DNA of 64,000 nucleotides, taken from the NCBI GenBank assembly GCA_001660395.1, contig LXWE01000001.1, positions 992,001 to 1,056,000 on the forward strand, given 5' to 3'. The stretch comes from Alteromonadaceae bacterium XY-R5. Its GTDB lineage: Bacteria; Pseudomonadota; Gammaproteobacteria; Enterobacterales; Alteromonadaceae. A model generated the notes under the pieces. It made no database searches. It was given only the letters and a program-made list of their open reading frames with translations, and was not told where the DNA came from. Each line of letters opens with the position of its first letter. Position 1 is the first letter of the stretch. A program made the position numbers and the translations under genes. Below are positions 8,476 through 16,734 of this stretch, in pieces.

Positions 8476-8553
8476 AGCAGGTCCTTTTGTTATCTGTGCA
8501 GTGGCGAGATGGTGAATTTCTGCACAATAGTACTTGTACTGACTCAAGCAAAT

Positions 8554-8580
8554 GTTATATTGATATAACAACAATATCAA
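8554..8580. promoter_or_regulatory. Two overlapping inverted repeats in a divergent promoter
   Basis: GTTATAT (8554-8560) and ATATAAC (8563-8569) form a perfect 7-bp inverted repeat around TG. TTGATAT (8560-8566) pairs in the same way with ATATCAA (8574-8580). They sit between the start of the amidohydrolase gene (8475, minus) and the start of the acyl-CoA dehydrogenase gene (8664, plus). Overlapping dyads in a divergent promoter suggest operator sites. The motif differs from the palindrome at 5009-5028, so two regulators or two unrelated AT-rich coincidences are possible. Confidence 0.4.
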
Positions 8581-8663
8581 AGCAATTTATTCACCACAAT
8601 AGTTCGCTGATATCTCAACAGTTTTTTGCTTGTCGGATTGAGGCCAGCGGCGGAGACATTTTC

Positions 8664-9848
8664 ATGAGTGACGCTTTACTCAACCATTGGCACGACCTGT
8701 TATTACTGGACAAACAGCTTTCTGACGAAGAGCGGATGATCCGCGATATGGCCCACGATTTCTGTCAGCAAGAGTTGATGCCGGGCATTTTAGAGGCCAA
8801 CCGTCAGGAACATTTCGACCCGGCTATCATGCGCAAATTTGGCGAAGTGGGTTTACTCGGCGCCACCATTCAGGGCTATGGTTGCTCTGGGGTGAACTAT
8901 GTCAGTTATGGCTTAGTGGCCCGTGAAGTAGAGCGGGTCGACAGCGGTTATCGCAGCGCCATGAGCGTGCAGTCGTCTTTGGTGATGCACCCCATTTACA
9001 AGTTCGGCAGCGAAGCGCAAAAAGACAAATACCTGCCCGGCCTTGCCAGCGGTGAGTTGATTGGTTGCTTTGGCTTAACCGAGCCGGACGCAGGCTCAGA
9101 TCCTGCCGGCATGAAAACCCGCGCCACTAAGGTGGAAGGCGGCTATCGCCTGCATGGCAGCAAAATGTGGATCACCAACGCGCCCATTGCCGATGTGTTT
9201 GTGGTGTGGGCGAAAAATACCGATGAAGACAACGCCATTTGCGGCTTTGTGCTGGAAAAAGGCATGGCCGGATTAAGTGCGCCGAAAATCGAAGGCAAGC
9301 TATCACTGAAAGCCTCTATCACCGGCGAAATTGTGATGGATAACGTGTTTGTGCCCGAAGAAAATATGTTCCCCAGCATCCGCGGGCTTAAAGGCCCATT
9401 CAGCTGTTTGAATATGGCACGTTACGGCATTTCATGGGGCGCATTGGGCGCAGCAGAATGCTGCTGGCACGCTGCCCGCCAGTATGGCTTAGAGCGCAAA
9501 CAATTTGGCAAGCCACTGGCACAAACCCAGCTATTCCAAACCAAGCTCGCCAATATGCAAACGGAAATTACGTTGGGCTTGCAGGCATCGTTGCGCGTCG
9601 GTCAGCTTATTGATGCTGGCGACTGGGATCCCACCATGATCTCGTTGGTGAAACGCAACAACTGCGGCAAGTCGTTAGATATCGCCCGTATGGCCCGTGA
9701 CATGCACGGCGGCAATGGCATTGCCGATGAATTCCATATTATGCGCCACGCCATCAACCTGGAAACCGTGAATACCTATGAAGGGACTTACGATATTCAT
9801 GGCTTGATTTTAGGCCGTGCGCAAACCGGCTTACAGGCCTTTTTCTAA
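8664..9848 (+). CDS. gcdH: Glutaryl-CoA dehydrogenase-like acyl-CoA dehydrogenase
   Basis: A 394-residue FAD flavoprotein close to glutaryl-CoA dehydrogenase along its whole length. Visible are [19 protein letters not shown] (holding the Arg and Ser that contact the glutaryl carboxylate in human GCDH), [32 protein letters not shown] and [11 protein letters not shown] with the catalytic base near Glu373. GCDH oxidises and decarboxylates glutaryl-CoA to crotonyl-CoA. The ATG at 8664 has GGAG upstream; an open frame runs 59 codons further but through the promoter. It leads a four-gene operon whose other members are not part of lysine degradation, so the substrate may be a related dicarboxylyl-CoA. 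Confidence 0.88.
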   Translation: MSDALLNHWHDLLLLDKQLSDEERMIRDMAHDFCQQELMPGILEANRQEHFDPAIMRKFGEVGLLGATIQGYGCSGVNYVSYGLVAREVERVDSGYRSAMSVQSSLVMHPIYKFGSEAQKDKYLPGLASGELIGCFGLTEPDAGSDPAGMKTRATKVEGGYRLHGSKMWITNAPIADVFVVWAKNTDEDNAICGFVLEKGMAGLSAPKIEGKLSLKASITGEIVMDNVFVPEENMFPSIRGLKGPFSCLNMARYGISWGALGAAECCWHAARQYGLERKQFGKPLAQTQLFQTKLANMQTEITLGLQASLRVGQLIDAGDWDPTMISLVKRNNCGKSLDIARMARDMHGGNGIADEFHIMRHAINLETVNTYEGTYDIHGLILGRAQTGLQAFF

Positions 9849-9882
9849 TCAGGATTTTAATAAACACGTGAAGGACCAAAAC

Positions 9883-10614
9883 ATGCAACACAGCAGTATC
9901 CGCGGCACCATTTTGTATACCAGTAAAAAGCCGGAGCGCATGGATCAGGAACGCGGACGTGAATATTTCACCCTTACCCGCCAGCGCGATAACGTAATGG
10001 TGCTACAAGCCCATTGCGAAATCGACGATGCGCCGAATGTGATCCGCGACGTGGTGCTGGCCATGCACAGCGACGGCGCGCCCATTGATTGCTCGGTACG
10101 TTTAAGCGTGGGCGACAAATACGAAGGCAGCGGCTGGATGCGTTTTGCCAAAGACTATGTGGAATGCGAAACCCACAATCAGCGCGATGGCCGTATGACC
10201 CAGCGCATTGAGCTGGACGCACCGGTGAAATGGCTGCAAGCCCACCCGATTTTTGGCGATGCCCAATTGATGCGTTTGTACGATTTGTCTCAGGGGCCGG
10301 GCAAAACCTTTTTCCCGAACTTGTTTTTAACCTCACCGGATCACCGCGGCGCCACCGGGCCTTTGCTGTTTAAAACCGGCTTTGGCATCCGTTATGTAGG
10401 CGAAGAAACTGTCACAGTGGCCGCGGGCGAATTCCGCGCCCGCCATTTCCAGATTGTCGATACCGCAGGCAACCTACCAGAAGAACATCCGCCCTATAAC
10501 CTTTGGTGCACGGCCGATGATGACTACCTGTTTTTAAAAGCCGGGGTCGAAGGTTATATGCAAACCCATTACGAATTATTGGATTATGAAAAAATTGAGG
10601 GAGGCTTAAAATGA
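9883..10614 (+). CDS. DUF3108-like protein of unknown function
   Basis: A 243-residue soluble protein without a signal peptide. It is rich in beta-strands; the second half holds ETVTVAAGEFRARHFQI...PPYNLWCTADDDYLFLKA, a pattern of the DUF3108-like beta fold in which a bound molecule is thought to sit in a barrel. Function not recognised. The ATG at 9883 with AAGGA 7 bases upstream is preferred to an earlier ATG inside the dehydrogenase gene. It follows the dehydrogenase by 34 bp, and its stop overlaps the start of the methyltransferase (ATGA). Operon position implies a role in the same pathway, possibly binding or processing an intermediate. Confidence 0.7.
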   Translation: MQHSSIRGTILYTSKKPERMDQERGREYFTLTRQRDNVMVLQAHCEIDDAPNVIRDVVLAMHSDGAPIDCSVRLSVGDKYEGSGWMRFAKDYVECETHNQRDGRMTQRIELDAPVKWLQAHPIFGDAQLMRLYDLSQGPGKTFFPNLFLTSPDHRGATGPLLFKTGFGIRYVGEETVTVAAGEFRARHFQIVDTAGNLPEEHPPYNLWCTADDDYLFLKAGVEGYMQTHYELLDYEKIEGGLK

Positions 10615-11807
10615 GCAACGAGACCCTGCCAAGTTGGCTCGCCCTGACCCAACATGAAGTGATGGCCAAAGCCAGTCACGACGATGTGGCGCGACTAAAC
10701 TTTTTAACCCACTTAAATGTGCATTTAAGTAGCCAGATTTTGCCCGGCGTGCGCGAAGTGTACGAGCAGGAAGTAAAACCGGCGATTATCGAGGCAACCG
10801 GCAGCGAGCCACAAGATCGCCATCAGATCCGCAGCGCCATGCTAGACCACCCTTATTATCAGTTTTGGAGTGCCCTGCGCCGCAACACCATGGAAATGCG
10901 CCATCAGGTCGGCCGTGGTGTGGTGCTGGAGCAAATCGAAGATATCGTTGCTAAGGTCGATGCCTTAAATCAAGGGGCCGACACGCTGGAACTAGACGAC
11001 GCTCTGCCGATTCCGGATAACGTCGGTTTGGTGGATATTCACTGTCAGCCGGGTTGTTACTATGAAGAATACTTCCCTAACGATGTGACGGTCGCCGCCA
11101 GCTACGATATTGGCTTGTTTGTCACTACCGCAGGGTTACTCGGCGGCTTAAGCGACGGTGGCGGTCAGGCCATTGCCAAATGGCTGAAAGAACAACAGCC
11201 GGGCTTTGCGCCAAAACGTATTTTGGATATCGGCTGTACCATAGGCCACAACATAGTGCCGTTGGCAGAGGCCTTCCCGGATGCCGAAGTGATTGCCGTC
11301 GATGTGGCGCGCCCTAGCCTGCGTTATGCCCATGCCCGCGCCAAAGCCCTGGGCGTAAACAATATCCGCTTTGTGCAGGCCAATGGTGAAGACCTAAGCC
11401 GCTACGCCGATGGCAGTTTCGATTTAATTTCCACCAGCATGTTTTTGCACGAAACCTCTCATCAAAGTATGCCGAACATTCTGGCTGAAATTCACCGTCT
11501 GCTGGCGCCAGGCGGCGTGTGCCTGCACCTAGAGCAGCCGCAGTATGACGGTATGCCAGTATTCGAGCAGTTTATGCGTGACTGGGATACCTACTTTAAT
11601 AACGAACCATACTGGGGCCCGATGCATGAACTGGACTTAGCCCAAATGGTGGCCGACAGCGGCTTTGGCGCGCAGCCATTAGAGCAAATCGGTTTGGTCT
11701 CGTTAGTGGATGAAAGCATTTTTGGTAAACGCAGCGCCGGTGATGCCGGTGAAGATTACGGCCGCGCACCTGTGTGGAACGCCTTTTTAATTTGGAAAGC
11801 AGCATGA
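10611..11807 (+). CDS. Class I SAM-dependent methyltransferase
   Basis: A 398-residue protein. The C-terminal half is a Rossmann methyltransferase domain with motif I ILDIGCTIGHN (near residue 205), an acidic residue after the next strand (VIAVDVARPS), QANGEDLSRYADGSFDLISTS and the post-motif LAPGGVCLHLEQPQ. The first 180 residues are a helical region I do not recognise and may select the substrate. The start overlaps the preceding stop (ATGA) and the stop overlaps the next start (ATGA), so three proteins are translationally coupled. A methyl transfer or demethylation-linked step is unusual in a dicarboxylate catabolic cluster and is one reason the pathway looks new. Confidence 0.82.
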   Translation: MSNETLPSWLALTQHEVMAKASHDDVARLNFLTHLNVHLSSQILPGVREVYEQEVKPAIIEATGSEPQDRHQIRSAMLDHPYYQFWSALRRNTMEMRHQVGRGVVLEQIEDIVAKVDALNQGADTLELDDALPIPDNVGLVDIHCQPGCYYEEYFPNDVTVAASYDIGLFVTTAGLLGGLSDGGGQAIAKWLKEQQPGFAPKRILDIGCTIGHNIVPLAEAFPDAEVIAVDVARPSLRYAHARAKALGVNNIRFVQANGEDLSRYADGSFDLISTSMFLHETSHQSMPNILAEIHRLLAPGGVCLHLEQPQYDGMPVFEQFMRDWDTYFNNEPYWGPMHELDLAQMVADSGFGAQPLEQIGLVSLVDESIFGKRSAGDAGEDYGRAPVWNAFLIWKAA

Positions 11808-12163
11808 AAGCAACCGAGAAAATCAGCCTGGCCGCAAAGAAGGCCAAGGGCGCCCGCCCCTATTTTCTGGCCGACAAGCAAACGGAACAAACCCTGTCTA
11901 TGGTGATGACCCTTGCTATGGAATTACAGGTAGCGAATGAACGGATCGCCAGCTTAGAAAGCTTACTGGTGCAAAAAGGCGTGCTCAGTCAGGGCGAACT
12001 GGACGCTTACCAACCGAATAAGGACGAAGTGGCGCAGCGCAGTCTCGCTACCCAGGCCTTTTTATCGCGCCTGCTGCGCTTAACCCAGCAGGGCAAACAG
12101 GAAATGGGCGAAAACCCGCCCAGCATGGAGGCAATTCAAGCCATCCTAACCCAAACGAAATAA
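11804..12163 (+). CDS. Small helical hypothetical protein, 119 aa
   Basis: Not recognised. The protein is predicted helical with a heptad-like stretch TLSMVMTLAMELQVANERIASLESLLVQKG (around residues 32-61), suggesting a short coiled coil. A conserved-looking start KATEKISLAAKKAKGARPYFLADKQ is basic. The ATG at 11804 overlaps the methyltransferase stop (ATGA); a longer reading begins inside the methyltransferase and is less likely. As last gene of the operon, it may be a partner subunit of the methyltransferase or of the DUF3108-like protein. A hairpin follows at 12173-12212. Confidence 0.65.
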   Translation: MKATEKISLAAKKAKGARPYFLADKQTEQTLSMVMTLAMELQVANERIASLESLLVQKGVLSQGELDAYQPNKDEVAQRSLATQAFLSRLLRLTQQGKQEMGENPPSMEAIQAILTQTK

Positions 12164-12172
12164 CCAGTCGTA

Positions 12173-12212
12173 TTTACCTCCACACCTCATTCACTAGAGG
12201 TGTAGAGGTAAA
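12173..12212 (+). terminator. Strong hairpin after the catabolic operon
   Basis: Two 16-base arms (12173-12188 and 12197-12212) pair with a single mismatch around an 8-base loop. It lies 10 bp after the last stop of the plus-strand operon. There is no clear run of T after it, so it may be a 3'-end stabilising hairpin or a Rho-assisted terminator, not a classic intrinsic one. Confidence 0.55.
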
Positions 12213-12347
12213 GTTAAACTGGCTAAGACAGTAGTGATAACAATATTTAGTAGCTAATTGATATCTGCCTTGTTGTGCCACCGTTTTGGTGAAAATGGTA
12301 ATCAACCATCCATTCAGATGGATCACAATCAACAACAAGGAAATATT

Positions 12348-13196
12348 ATGAGATTCACTACCTCACTTCGCCAAGTTTTGGCACCTTTAACCCTGCTCGC
12401 CACACTCTGTTTTGGCAGTTCAGCGTTCGCTTATACCGACTACAGCTTAACCAATGGCGATGTGCGTGTGCATTTGCCATCGGGCAGCAACAGTAGCTGT
12501 GACGTGATTGTATTGGGCGTCGGCACAGCCATGTCTATCTCCAGTTACGATACTCTATCGGATGCCATCAACAGCTACGGCTATGCAACCGTGATCATGG
12601 ATCAGAATGTTGGCGGACTGACCAAAACCGATGCGGATGACTACGCCGCTCTGGTAAGCGAAGTTAAAGCCAATCTGCCCACCTGGGCGGCAGATAGCTG
12701 CGATGCTATTGCCCATTACGTATTGGGCGGACATTCGGCTGGCGGTATGGCTGCCCACAATGCCGTGGCCGCCGATACTACATTGGCGGATGCCATGTTC
12801 AGTATCGACCCTTACGATATCAGCGACAGCGCCAACATCAGCCTGCCTTACATGGTGTGGGGCTTTAACTTCACCACCTGTTTTGTTACCAAGGAAGATG
12901 CCGCTCAGGCGGCCTATGAACACAGCAGTGGCAATCGTGCTTTTTATCGGGTGGAAGCCACCTATTCCTGGGGACCATGTGGTTATTCACCCAAGTATTT
13001 CCACTGCAGTTTTTGTGATGGTCATTGCCCCGCATGTACTAACTGCCAGTTAACCCCAGACAGCTTCTTTGACGATGTAGCCGCCAGCGTTGATGCGTTC
13101 GTGCAATCAGTATTTTATGGCACCTGGTCAAAAGCCGCGCTGAATATCAGCACCACCACACCACTGACCCTGTTTGTGGATACAGATACGCTCTGA
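12348..13196 (+). CDS. Secreted alpha/beta hydrolase
   Basis: A 282-residue exported hydrolase. A Sec signal peptide (MRFTTSLRQ followed by a leucine-rich core and SSAFA, about 24 residues) precedes the mature part. The nucleophile elbow is GGHSAGGMAAH. The C-terminal part has six cysteines in YFHCSFCDGHCPACTNC, unusual for this fold and likely disulphide-bonded in the periplasm or outside. Overall it resembles the chlorophyllase/dienelactone-hydrolase branch; substrate unknown. The ATG at 12348 is fixed by AAGGA and the signal peptide. It stands alone and is closed by a clear terminator. Confidence 0.78.
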   Translation: MRFTTSLRQVLAPLTLLATLCFGSSAFAYTDYSLTNGDVRVHLPSGSNSSCDVIVLGVGTAMSISSYDTLSDAINSYGYATVIMDQNVGGLTKTDADDYAALVSEVKANLPTWAADSCDAIAHYVLGGHSAGGMAAHNAVAADTTLADAMFSIDPYDISDSANISLPYMVWGFNFTTCFVTKEDAAQAAYEHSSGNRAFYRVEATYSWGPCGYSPKYFHCSFCDGHCPACTNCQLTPDSFFDDVAASVDAFVQSVFYGTWSKAALNISTTTPLTLFVDTDTL

Positions 13197-13217
13197 TTCG
13201 CTGACTCAGCACAAGCA

Positions 13218-13248
13218 AAAAGGCCAGAAACCTTTAGTCTGGCCTTTT
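13218..13248 (+). terminator. Intrinsic terminator after the secreted hydrolase
   Basis: AAAAGGCCAGA (13218-13228) pairs with TCTGGCCTTTT (13238-13248) around a 9-base loop, followed by ATTTT. It lies about 20 bp after the stop of the hydrolase and is a good rho-independent terminator. Confidence 0.85.
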
Positions 13249-13359
13249 ATTTTCGTCCTACCTATTCCTGTAACACATTGGTATTATTAAATTTATACTC
13301 AGAGTCTGGTGATATTAGTGATGAACATAAGCCAGCCCAAATACCCAAGGAATGACGCC

Positions 13360-13731
13360 ATGCAATGCCCAAAATGTGAATCTAACTTCGAGCAATTACA
13401 TACTCCTTTCGGCGACGTAGAGCGCTGCCAGCATTGTCAGGGCCTTTGGTTCGATATGCTTGAACACCAGGACCTGAAGGATATCGCGGAGGGTGTGGAT
13501 ACGGGTAATCCCGAGGTTGGCAAAGAATACAACCAGATTGGCGATATTAATTGCCCGGTTTGCCCCAGCAGCAAAATGCTGAAAATGGTCGATATTAAGC
13601 AACCCCATATCTGGTTTGAAAGCTGTCCGACCTGCTATGGCCGCTTCTATGATGCCGGTGAGTTTACCGATGTTTCCGAGTACAACCTTGCCGATTTTAT
13701 TAAGAAGTTCAGTGCGGTTGAACGTCCGTAA
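13360..13731 (+). CDS. Zinc-ribbon (TFIIB-type) protein
   Basis: A 123-residue protein with two CxxC...CxxC zinc-ribbon units: MQCPKCESNF...ERCQHCQGLWFD (residues 1-30) and INCPVCPSSKMLK...FESCPTCYGRFYDAGEF (residues 66-105). The CQHCQGLWFD pattern is that of the zf-TFIIB family, widespread small proteins of unknown function. The start at 13360 is chosen because AAGGA lies 7 bases upstream; an open frame goes back 17 codons but lacks a ribosome site. Single gene with its own terminator. Confidence 0.8.
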   Translation: MQCPKCESNFEQLHTPFGDVERCQHCQGLWFDMLEHQDLKDIAEGVDTGNPEVGKEYNQIGDINCPVCPSSKMLKMVDIKQPHIWFESCPTCYGRFYDAGEFTDVSEYNLADFIKKFSAVERP

Positions 13732-13739
13732 TATCTCGC

Positions 13740-13762
13740 AAAGGGAGTGTTCATCTCCCTTT
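13740..13762 (+). terminator. Intrinsic terminator after the zinc-ribbon gene
   Basis: AAAGGGAG (13740-13747) and CTCCCTTT (13755-13762) form a hairpin with a 7-base loop, followed by CTTTAAC. It starts 9 bp after the stop codon. Confidence 0.8.
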
Positions 13763-13855
13763 CTTTAACGCCTGTCGGATCTTGCTTGTAAGCCGTTAGC
13801 GCGGCTTTTATCCTGCATAATATTATTCGACGAGTTGTGAAAGGACAGACTGACT

Positions 13856-14425
13856 ATGCTCTCTTTATCTCCTGAAAAAACGGCACTCATCATCATCGAC
13901 CTGCAGCATGGAATCGTCACTGGTGAACGTCAGCCTTACTCAAGCGAGACCATCATTGCGCGCAACAAAGCGCAGGCTGATCGGTTCCGGGCAGCCGGTG
14001 CCAAGGTTGTCTGGGTTCGCGTCGGTTGGAATGCAACACTTTCAGATTATCCACCGGGTAACACTGACGAGGTGCTGCCCTATGTGACTAAAGGGAGTTT
14101 ACCGGAAAACTGGTCTGCACTGGTGGATGGCTTAGCCCAACCAGGTGACTGGCATATTCTGAAGCATCACTGGGGCGCCTTTACCGGCACTGAGTTAGAT
14201 TTGCAGTTACGTCGTCATGGTATCAACACCCTGGTGTTTGGCGGCATTGCCACCAACTTTGGCGTCGAATCGAGTGTACGTATGGGCTGGGAGTTAGGTT
14301 ATCACTGTGTGGTAGCCGAGGATCTCTGTTCCACCTTTAGCACCGAAATGCACCAGTTTTCTTTTGAGAAAATCTTTCTGCGGATTGCCCGCACCGTGCA
14401 GGCTAACGAAATTGAACTGGCTTAA
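13856..14425 (+). CDS. Isochorismatase-fold protein lacking the nucleophilic cysteine
   Basis: A 189-residue isochorismatase-fold protein. Asp15 (IIIDLQHGI) and Lys103 (ILKHHWGAF) of the triad are in place, but the segment that normally holds the nucleophile reads GGIATNFGVESS, with Gly136 where amidohydrolases have Cys. This ATNFGVES subgroup is common in databases and uncharacterised as far as I know; true isochorismatases also do without Cys and hydrolyse a vinyl ether. An amidase reaction is therefore unlikely. It is a single gene ending just before a bidirectional hairpin and is not closely similar to the Cys-containing paralogue at 7813-8475. Confidence 0.8.
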   Translation: MLSLSPEKTALIIIDLQHGIVTGERQPYSSETIIARNKAQADRFRAAGAKVVWVRVGWNATLSDYPPGNTDEVLPYVTKGSLPENWSALVDGLAQPGDWHILKHHWGAFTGTELDLQLRRHGINTLVFGGIATNFGVESSVRMGWELGYHCVVAEDLCSTFSTEMHQFSFEKIFLRIARTVQANEIELA

Positions 14426-14442
14426 CTGGCTTGTTTGAAATA

Positions 14443-14463
14443 TGCCCCGAATCATTCGGGGCA
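14443..14463. terminator. Bidirectional terminator hairpin
   Basis: GCCCCGAA (14444-14451) and TTCGGGGC (14455-14462) pair around a 3-base loop, with T and A adding a flanking pair. It separates the convergent isochorismatase-fold gene and the MDR oxidoreductase gene. Poor T-run on either side. Confidence 0.7.
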
Positions 14464-14475
14464 CACATAAACCCC

Positions 14476-15474
14476 TTAAAGTTTTACAATCAATTTGCCC
14501 TGATTGCCGCCAGTGAAAAACAGGTTCAGGCCTGTCATGGCACTGTCCAATCCTTCCAGTACATGGGCGCGATATTTAATCTTGCCTTGCATCACATAAG
14601 GCGTCAGTTTTTCCAGTAACTGCGGCGCTTTGTGTAAATGATCGGGCATGGTAAAGCCTTCAATATGCAGACGCTTTTTGATCACATTGATCCAGCTTGG
14701 CCCTGGTGTGGGCGTGGCTTTGGTGTAATCGGCAATTAAGCCACACACAGCAATGCGACCGTGAGCGTTCATACGCTCGAAAATCTGGGTCTGAATTGGG
14801 CCACCGGTATTTTCAAAAAACACATCGATACCATTGGGCGTGGCAGCCGCGAGTTGCTCAGCTAAGTTGTCGGCTTTGTAGTTAATTGCTGCATCAAAGC
14901 CCAGCTCGTTTACCAGCCACTGACATTTCTCATCACTACCGGCGACGCCAACAACGCGCAAACCGTCCGCTTTGGCTAACTGACCTACCATGCTGCCCAC
15001 AGAACCCGCAGCGCCCGTAACAATCAAAGTTTCACCCGCTTTTGGCTGACCTATGCTATACAGGCCCTGTACGGCAGTTAAGCCTGGCAAAGCAAATATA
15101 GATAATGCCATTTCCGGATTGACTGAGGCAGGCAGTTTATTCAGGCCCTGCGCGCCCACCAGCGCATATTCGGCCCAGCCAAACATGCCAGTGACTTTAT
15201 CACCCACAGCAAAATTGGGGTGTTCAGATGCCACCACTTCACCGTAACCAAAGGAGCGCATTACACTGCCAAGCTCCACCGGCGGAATGTAGCTTTCCGT
15301 ATCAGGGTTCATCCAGCCTAACATGGCCGGATCTAACGACATATGCGATTGTTTTACCAGGATCTGGCCTTCTGCAGGCACAGGAATAGATAGATCCACC
15401 GGGGTAAACATATGTGGGCCAATAGGCTTACCATCAGGACGTTTGCTTAATTGAATAGCACGGTAGGTTTGCAT
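14476..15474 (-). CDS. NADP-dependent oxidoreductase of the MDR superfamily
   Basis: A 332-residue zinc-independent medium-chain reductase. The nucleotide-binding motif VTGAAGSVGSMVGQLAK lies near residues 152-168, and FALPGLTAVQGLYSIG and NALGRIAVCG-like segments (here NAHGRIAVCGLIADY) are typical of the leukotriene B4 dehydrogenase/curcumin reductase (CurA) group, which reduces enones with NADPH. No structural-zinc cysteines are seen. It is divergent from a LysR regulator 107 bp away, so regulation by that protein is likely. Probable role: detoxification of reactive alpha,beta-unsaturated carbonyls. Confidence 0.87.
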   Translation of the reverse strand: MQTYRAIQLSKRPDGKPIGPHMFTPVDLSIPVPAEGQILVKQSHMSLDPAMLGWMNPDTESYIPPVELGSVMRSFGYGEVVASEHPNFAVGDKVTGMFGWAEYALVGAQGLNKLPASVNPEMALSIFALPGLTAVQGLYSIGQPKAGETLIVTGAAGSVGSMVGQLAKADGLRVVGVAGSDEKCQWLVNELGFDAAINYKADNLAEQLAAATPNGIDVFFENTGGPIQTQIFERMNAHGRIAVCGLIADYTKATPTPGPSWINVIKKRLHIEGFTMPDHLHKAPQLLEKLTPYVMQGKIKYRAHVLEGLDSAMTGLNLFFTGGNQGKLIVKL

Positions 15475-15581
15475 GGTGACTCCAATTGGATAATTAACAT
15501 AACGAAGTGCAATTATTTCTTACTGTTTTATCAAGATATATAGCCTAATATGCGAATAACTATTGTCGAAAAAGCAATAAT

Positions 15582-16484
15582 ATGGACGAATTACGCGCCC
15601 TAAAATATTTTGTCGCCGTGGCGAACCAGGGTAGTTTCAGCGCCGCTGCTCAGCAGTTACATGTTCCCGCCTCTTCTATTTCTCGCCGAATTGCAGACCT
15701 GGAACAACAACTCGGCGCCACCTTACTGCAACGTAACACCCGTTCGGTCAAACTCACCGAAGTAGGTCAGGAATATTTCCAACAAGTCACTAACCTGCTA
15801 AGCGAACTGAATCAGGCTAATGACTCAGTACGCACTTATCATAGTGAACCTATGGGCACTATGCGTATCAGCACCACCAATGGCTTTGGTGAAAAAATGC
15901 TGTTACCTGTGCTGGATAGCTTTTCGAAACAGTATCCAAAAATCCAGCTGGATGTGACCTTTAGTGATGAACTAACGGTACTGGAGCGGGACAATATCGA
16001 TATTGCCATTCGTGGTGGTTACGTGCCGAATGAACGTATCGTCGCGAAACAACTGATGGATAATGCCTTTCAGTTGTTTGCCGCACCTGACTACTTACAG
16101 GCGTTTGGTACCCCCACCCACCCGTTTGAGCTGCGTCAGCACAAGGGCCTATACTTCCGCACCCCGTATGGCAAAACGCCCTGGTTGTGCCAGATTGATG
16201 AGCACTGGCATGATGTGTCGGCGCCGGTGATCTTTACTTCAAATTTGGGCCGCTGGTTAGTGGCAAAAGCGATTGCCGGTGAAGGTTTACTGATGCTGCC
16301 GCGCTGGGCCTGTCAGGACGCGATAGACGCAGGAAAGTTAGTTGAAATACACACTACACCGCCGGTCACCATCACGCAGCAGCCTAACTTAGGCATTTAT
16401 CTGCTATACCAGAAACACCGTTATACCGTGCCGAAAATCAAAGTGATGGTGGATTATTTACAGGTAAATCTGTCTGAGTTTTAA
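15582..16484 (+). CDS. LysR family transcriptional regulator
   Basis: A 300-residue LysR protein. The N-terminal winged helix is MDELRALKYFVAVANQGSFSAAAQQLHVPASSISRRIADLEQQLGATLLQRNTRSVKLTEVG, followed by a linker helix and a periplasmic-binding-like effector domain (about residues 90-295). The SISRRI recognition helix places it near the CrgA/AaeR-type subgroup. It is divergent from the MDR oxidoreductase, the usual arrangement for a regulator and its target. The effector is unknown; an electrophile or quinone-like inducer would fit the partner enzyme. Confidence 0.9.
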   Translation: MDELRALKYFVAVANQGSFSAAAQQLHVPASSISRRIADLEQQLGATLLQRNTRSVKLTEVGQEYFQQVTNLLSELNQANDSVRTYHSEPMGTMRISTTNGFGEKMLLPVLDSFSKQYPKIQLDVTFSDELTVLERDNIDIAIRGGYVPNERIVAKQLMDNAFQLFAAPDYLQAFGTPTHPFELRQHKGLYFRTPYGKTPWLCQIDEHWHDVSAPVIFTSNLGRWLVAKAIAGEGLLMLPRWACQDAIDAGKLVEIHTTPPVTITQQPNLGIYLLYQKHRYTVPKIKVMVDYLQVNLSEF

Positions 16485-16734
16485 GCCAGCTATGTACATA
16501 TCACGCAACACATTTTCGATGGGATAATCGACTAAGTAAGTGGTAAATTTAACCAACATTTCGTTTAATCTATCGTTAGAAATGAAACATAAAAGTTCAA
16601 GCCGCTGATTTAAAAGAACTTATCTTTTGGCATCAGGATTGCTGCTTAGACGATCTTAACGAGATAAAAACGTCACCAGGTTTGTGCTTCACTCACATGC
16701 GCTCAAACCATAATTTTGTTCAGGGAGATACAAG

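Noticed and set aside
12173-12212. Riboswitch or small RNA
   Set aside because: Only one near-perfect hairpin directly after the operon; no complex fold. Treated as a transcript end.
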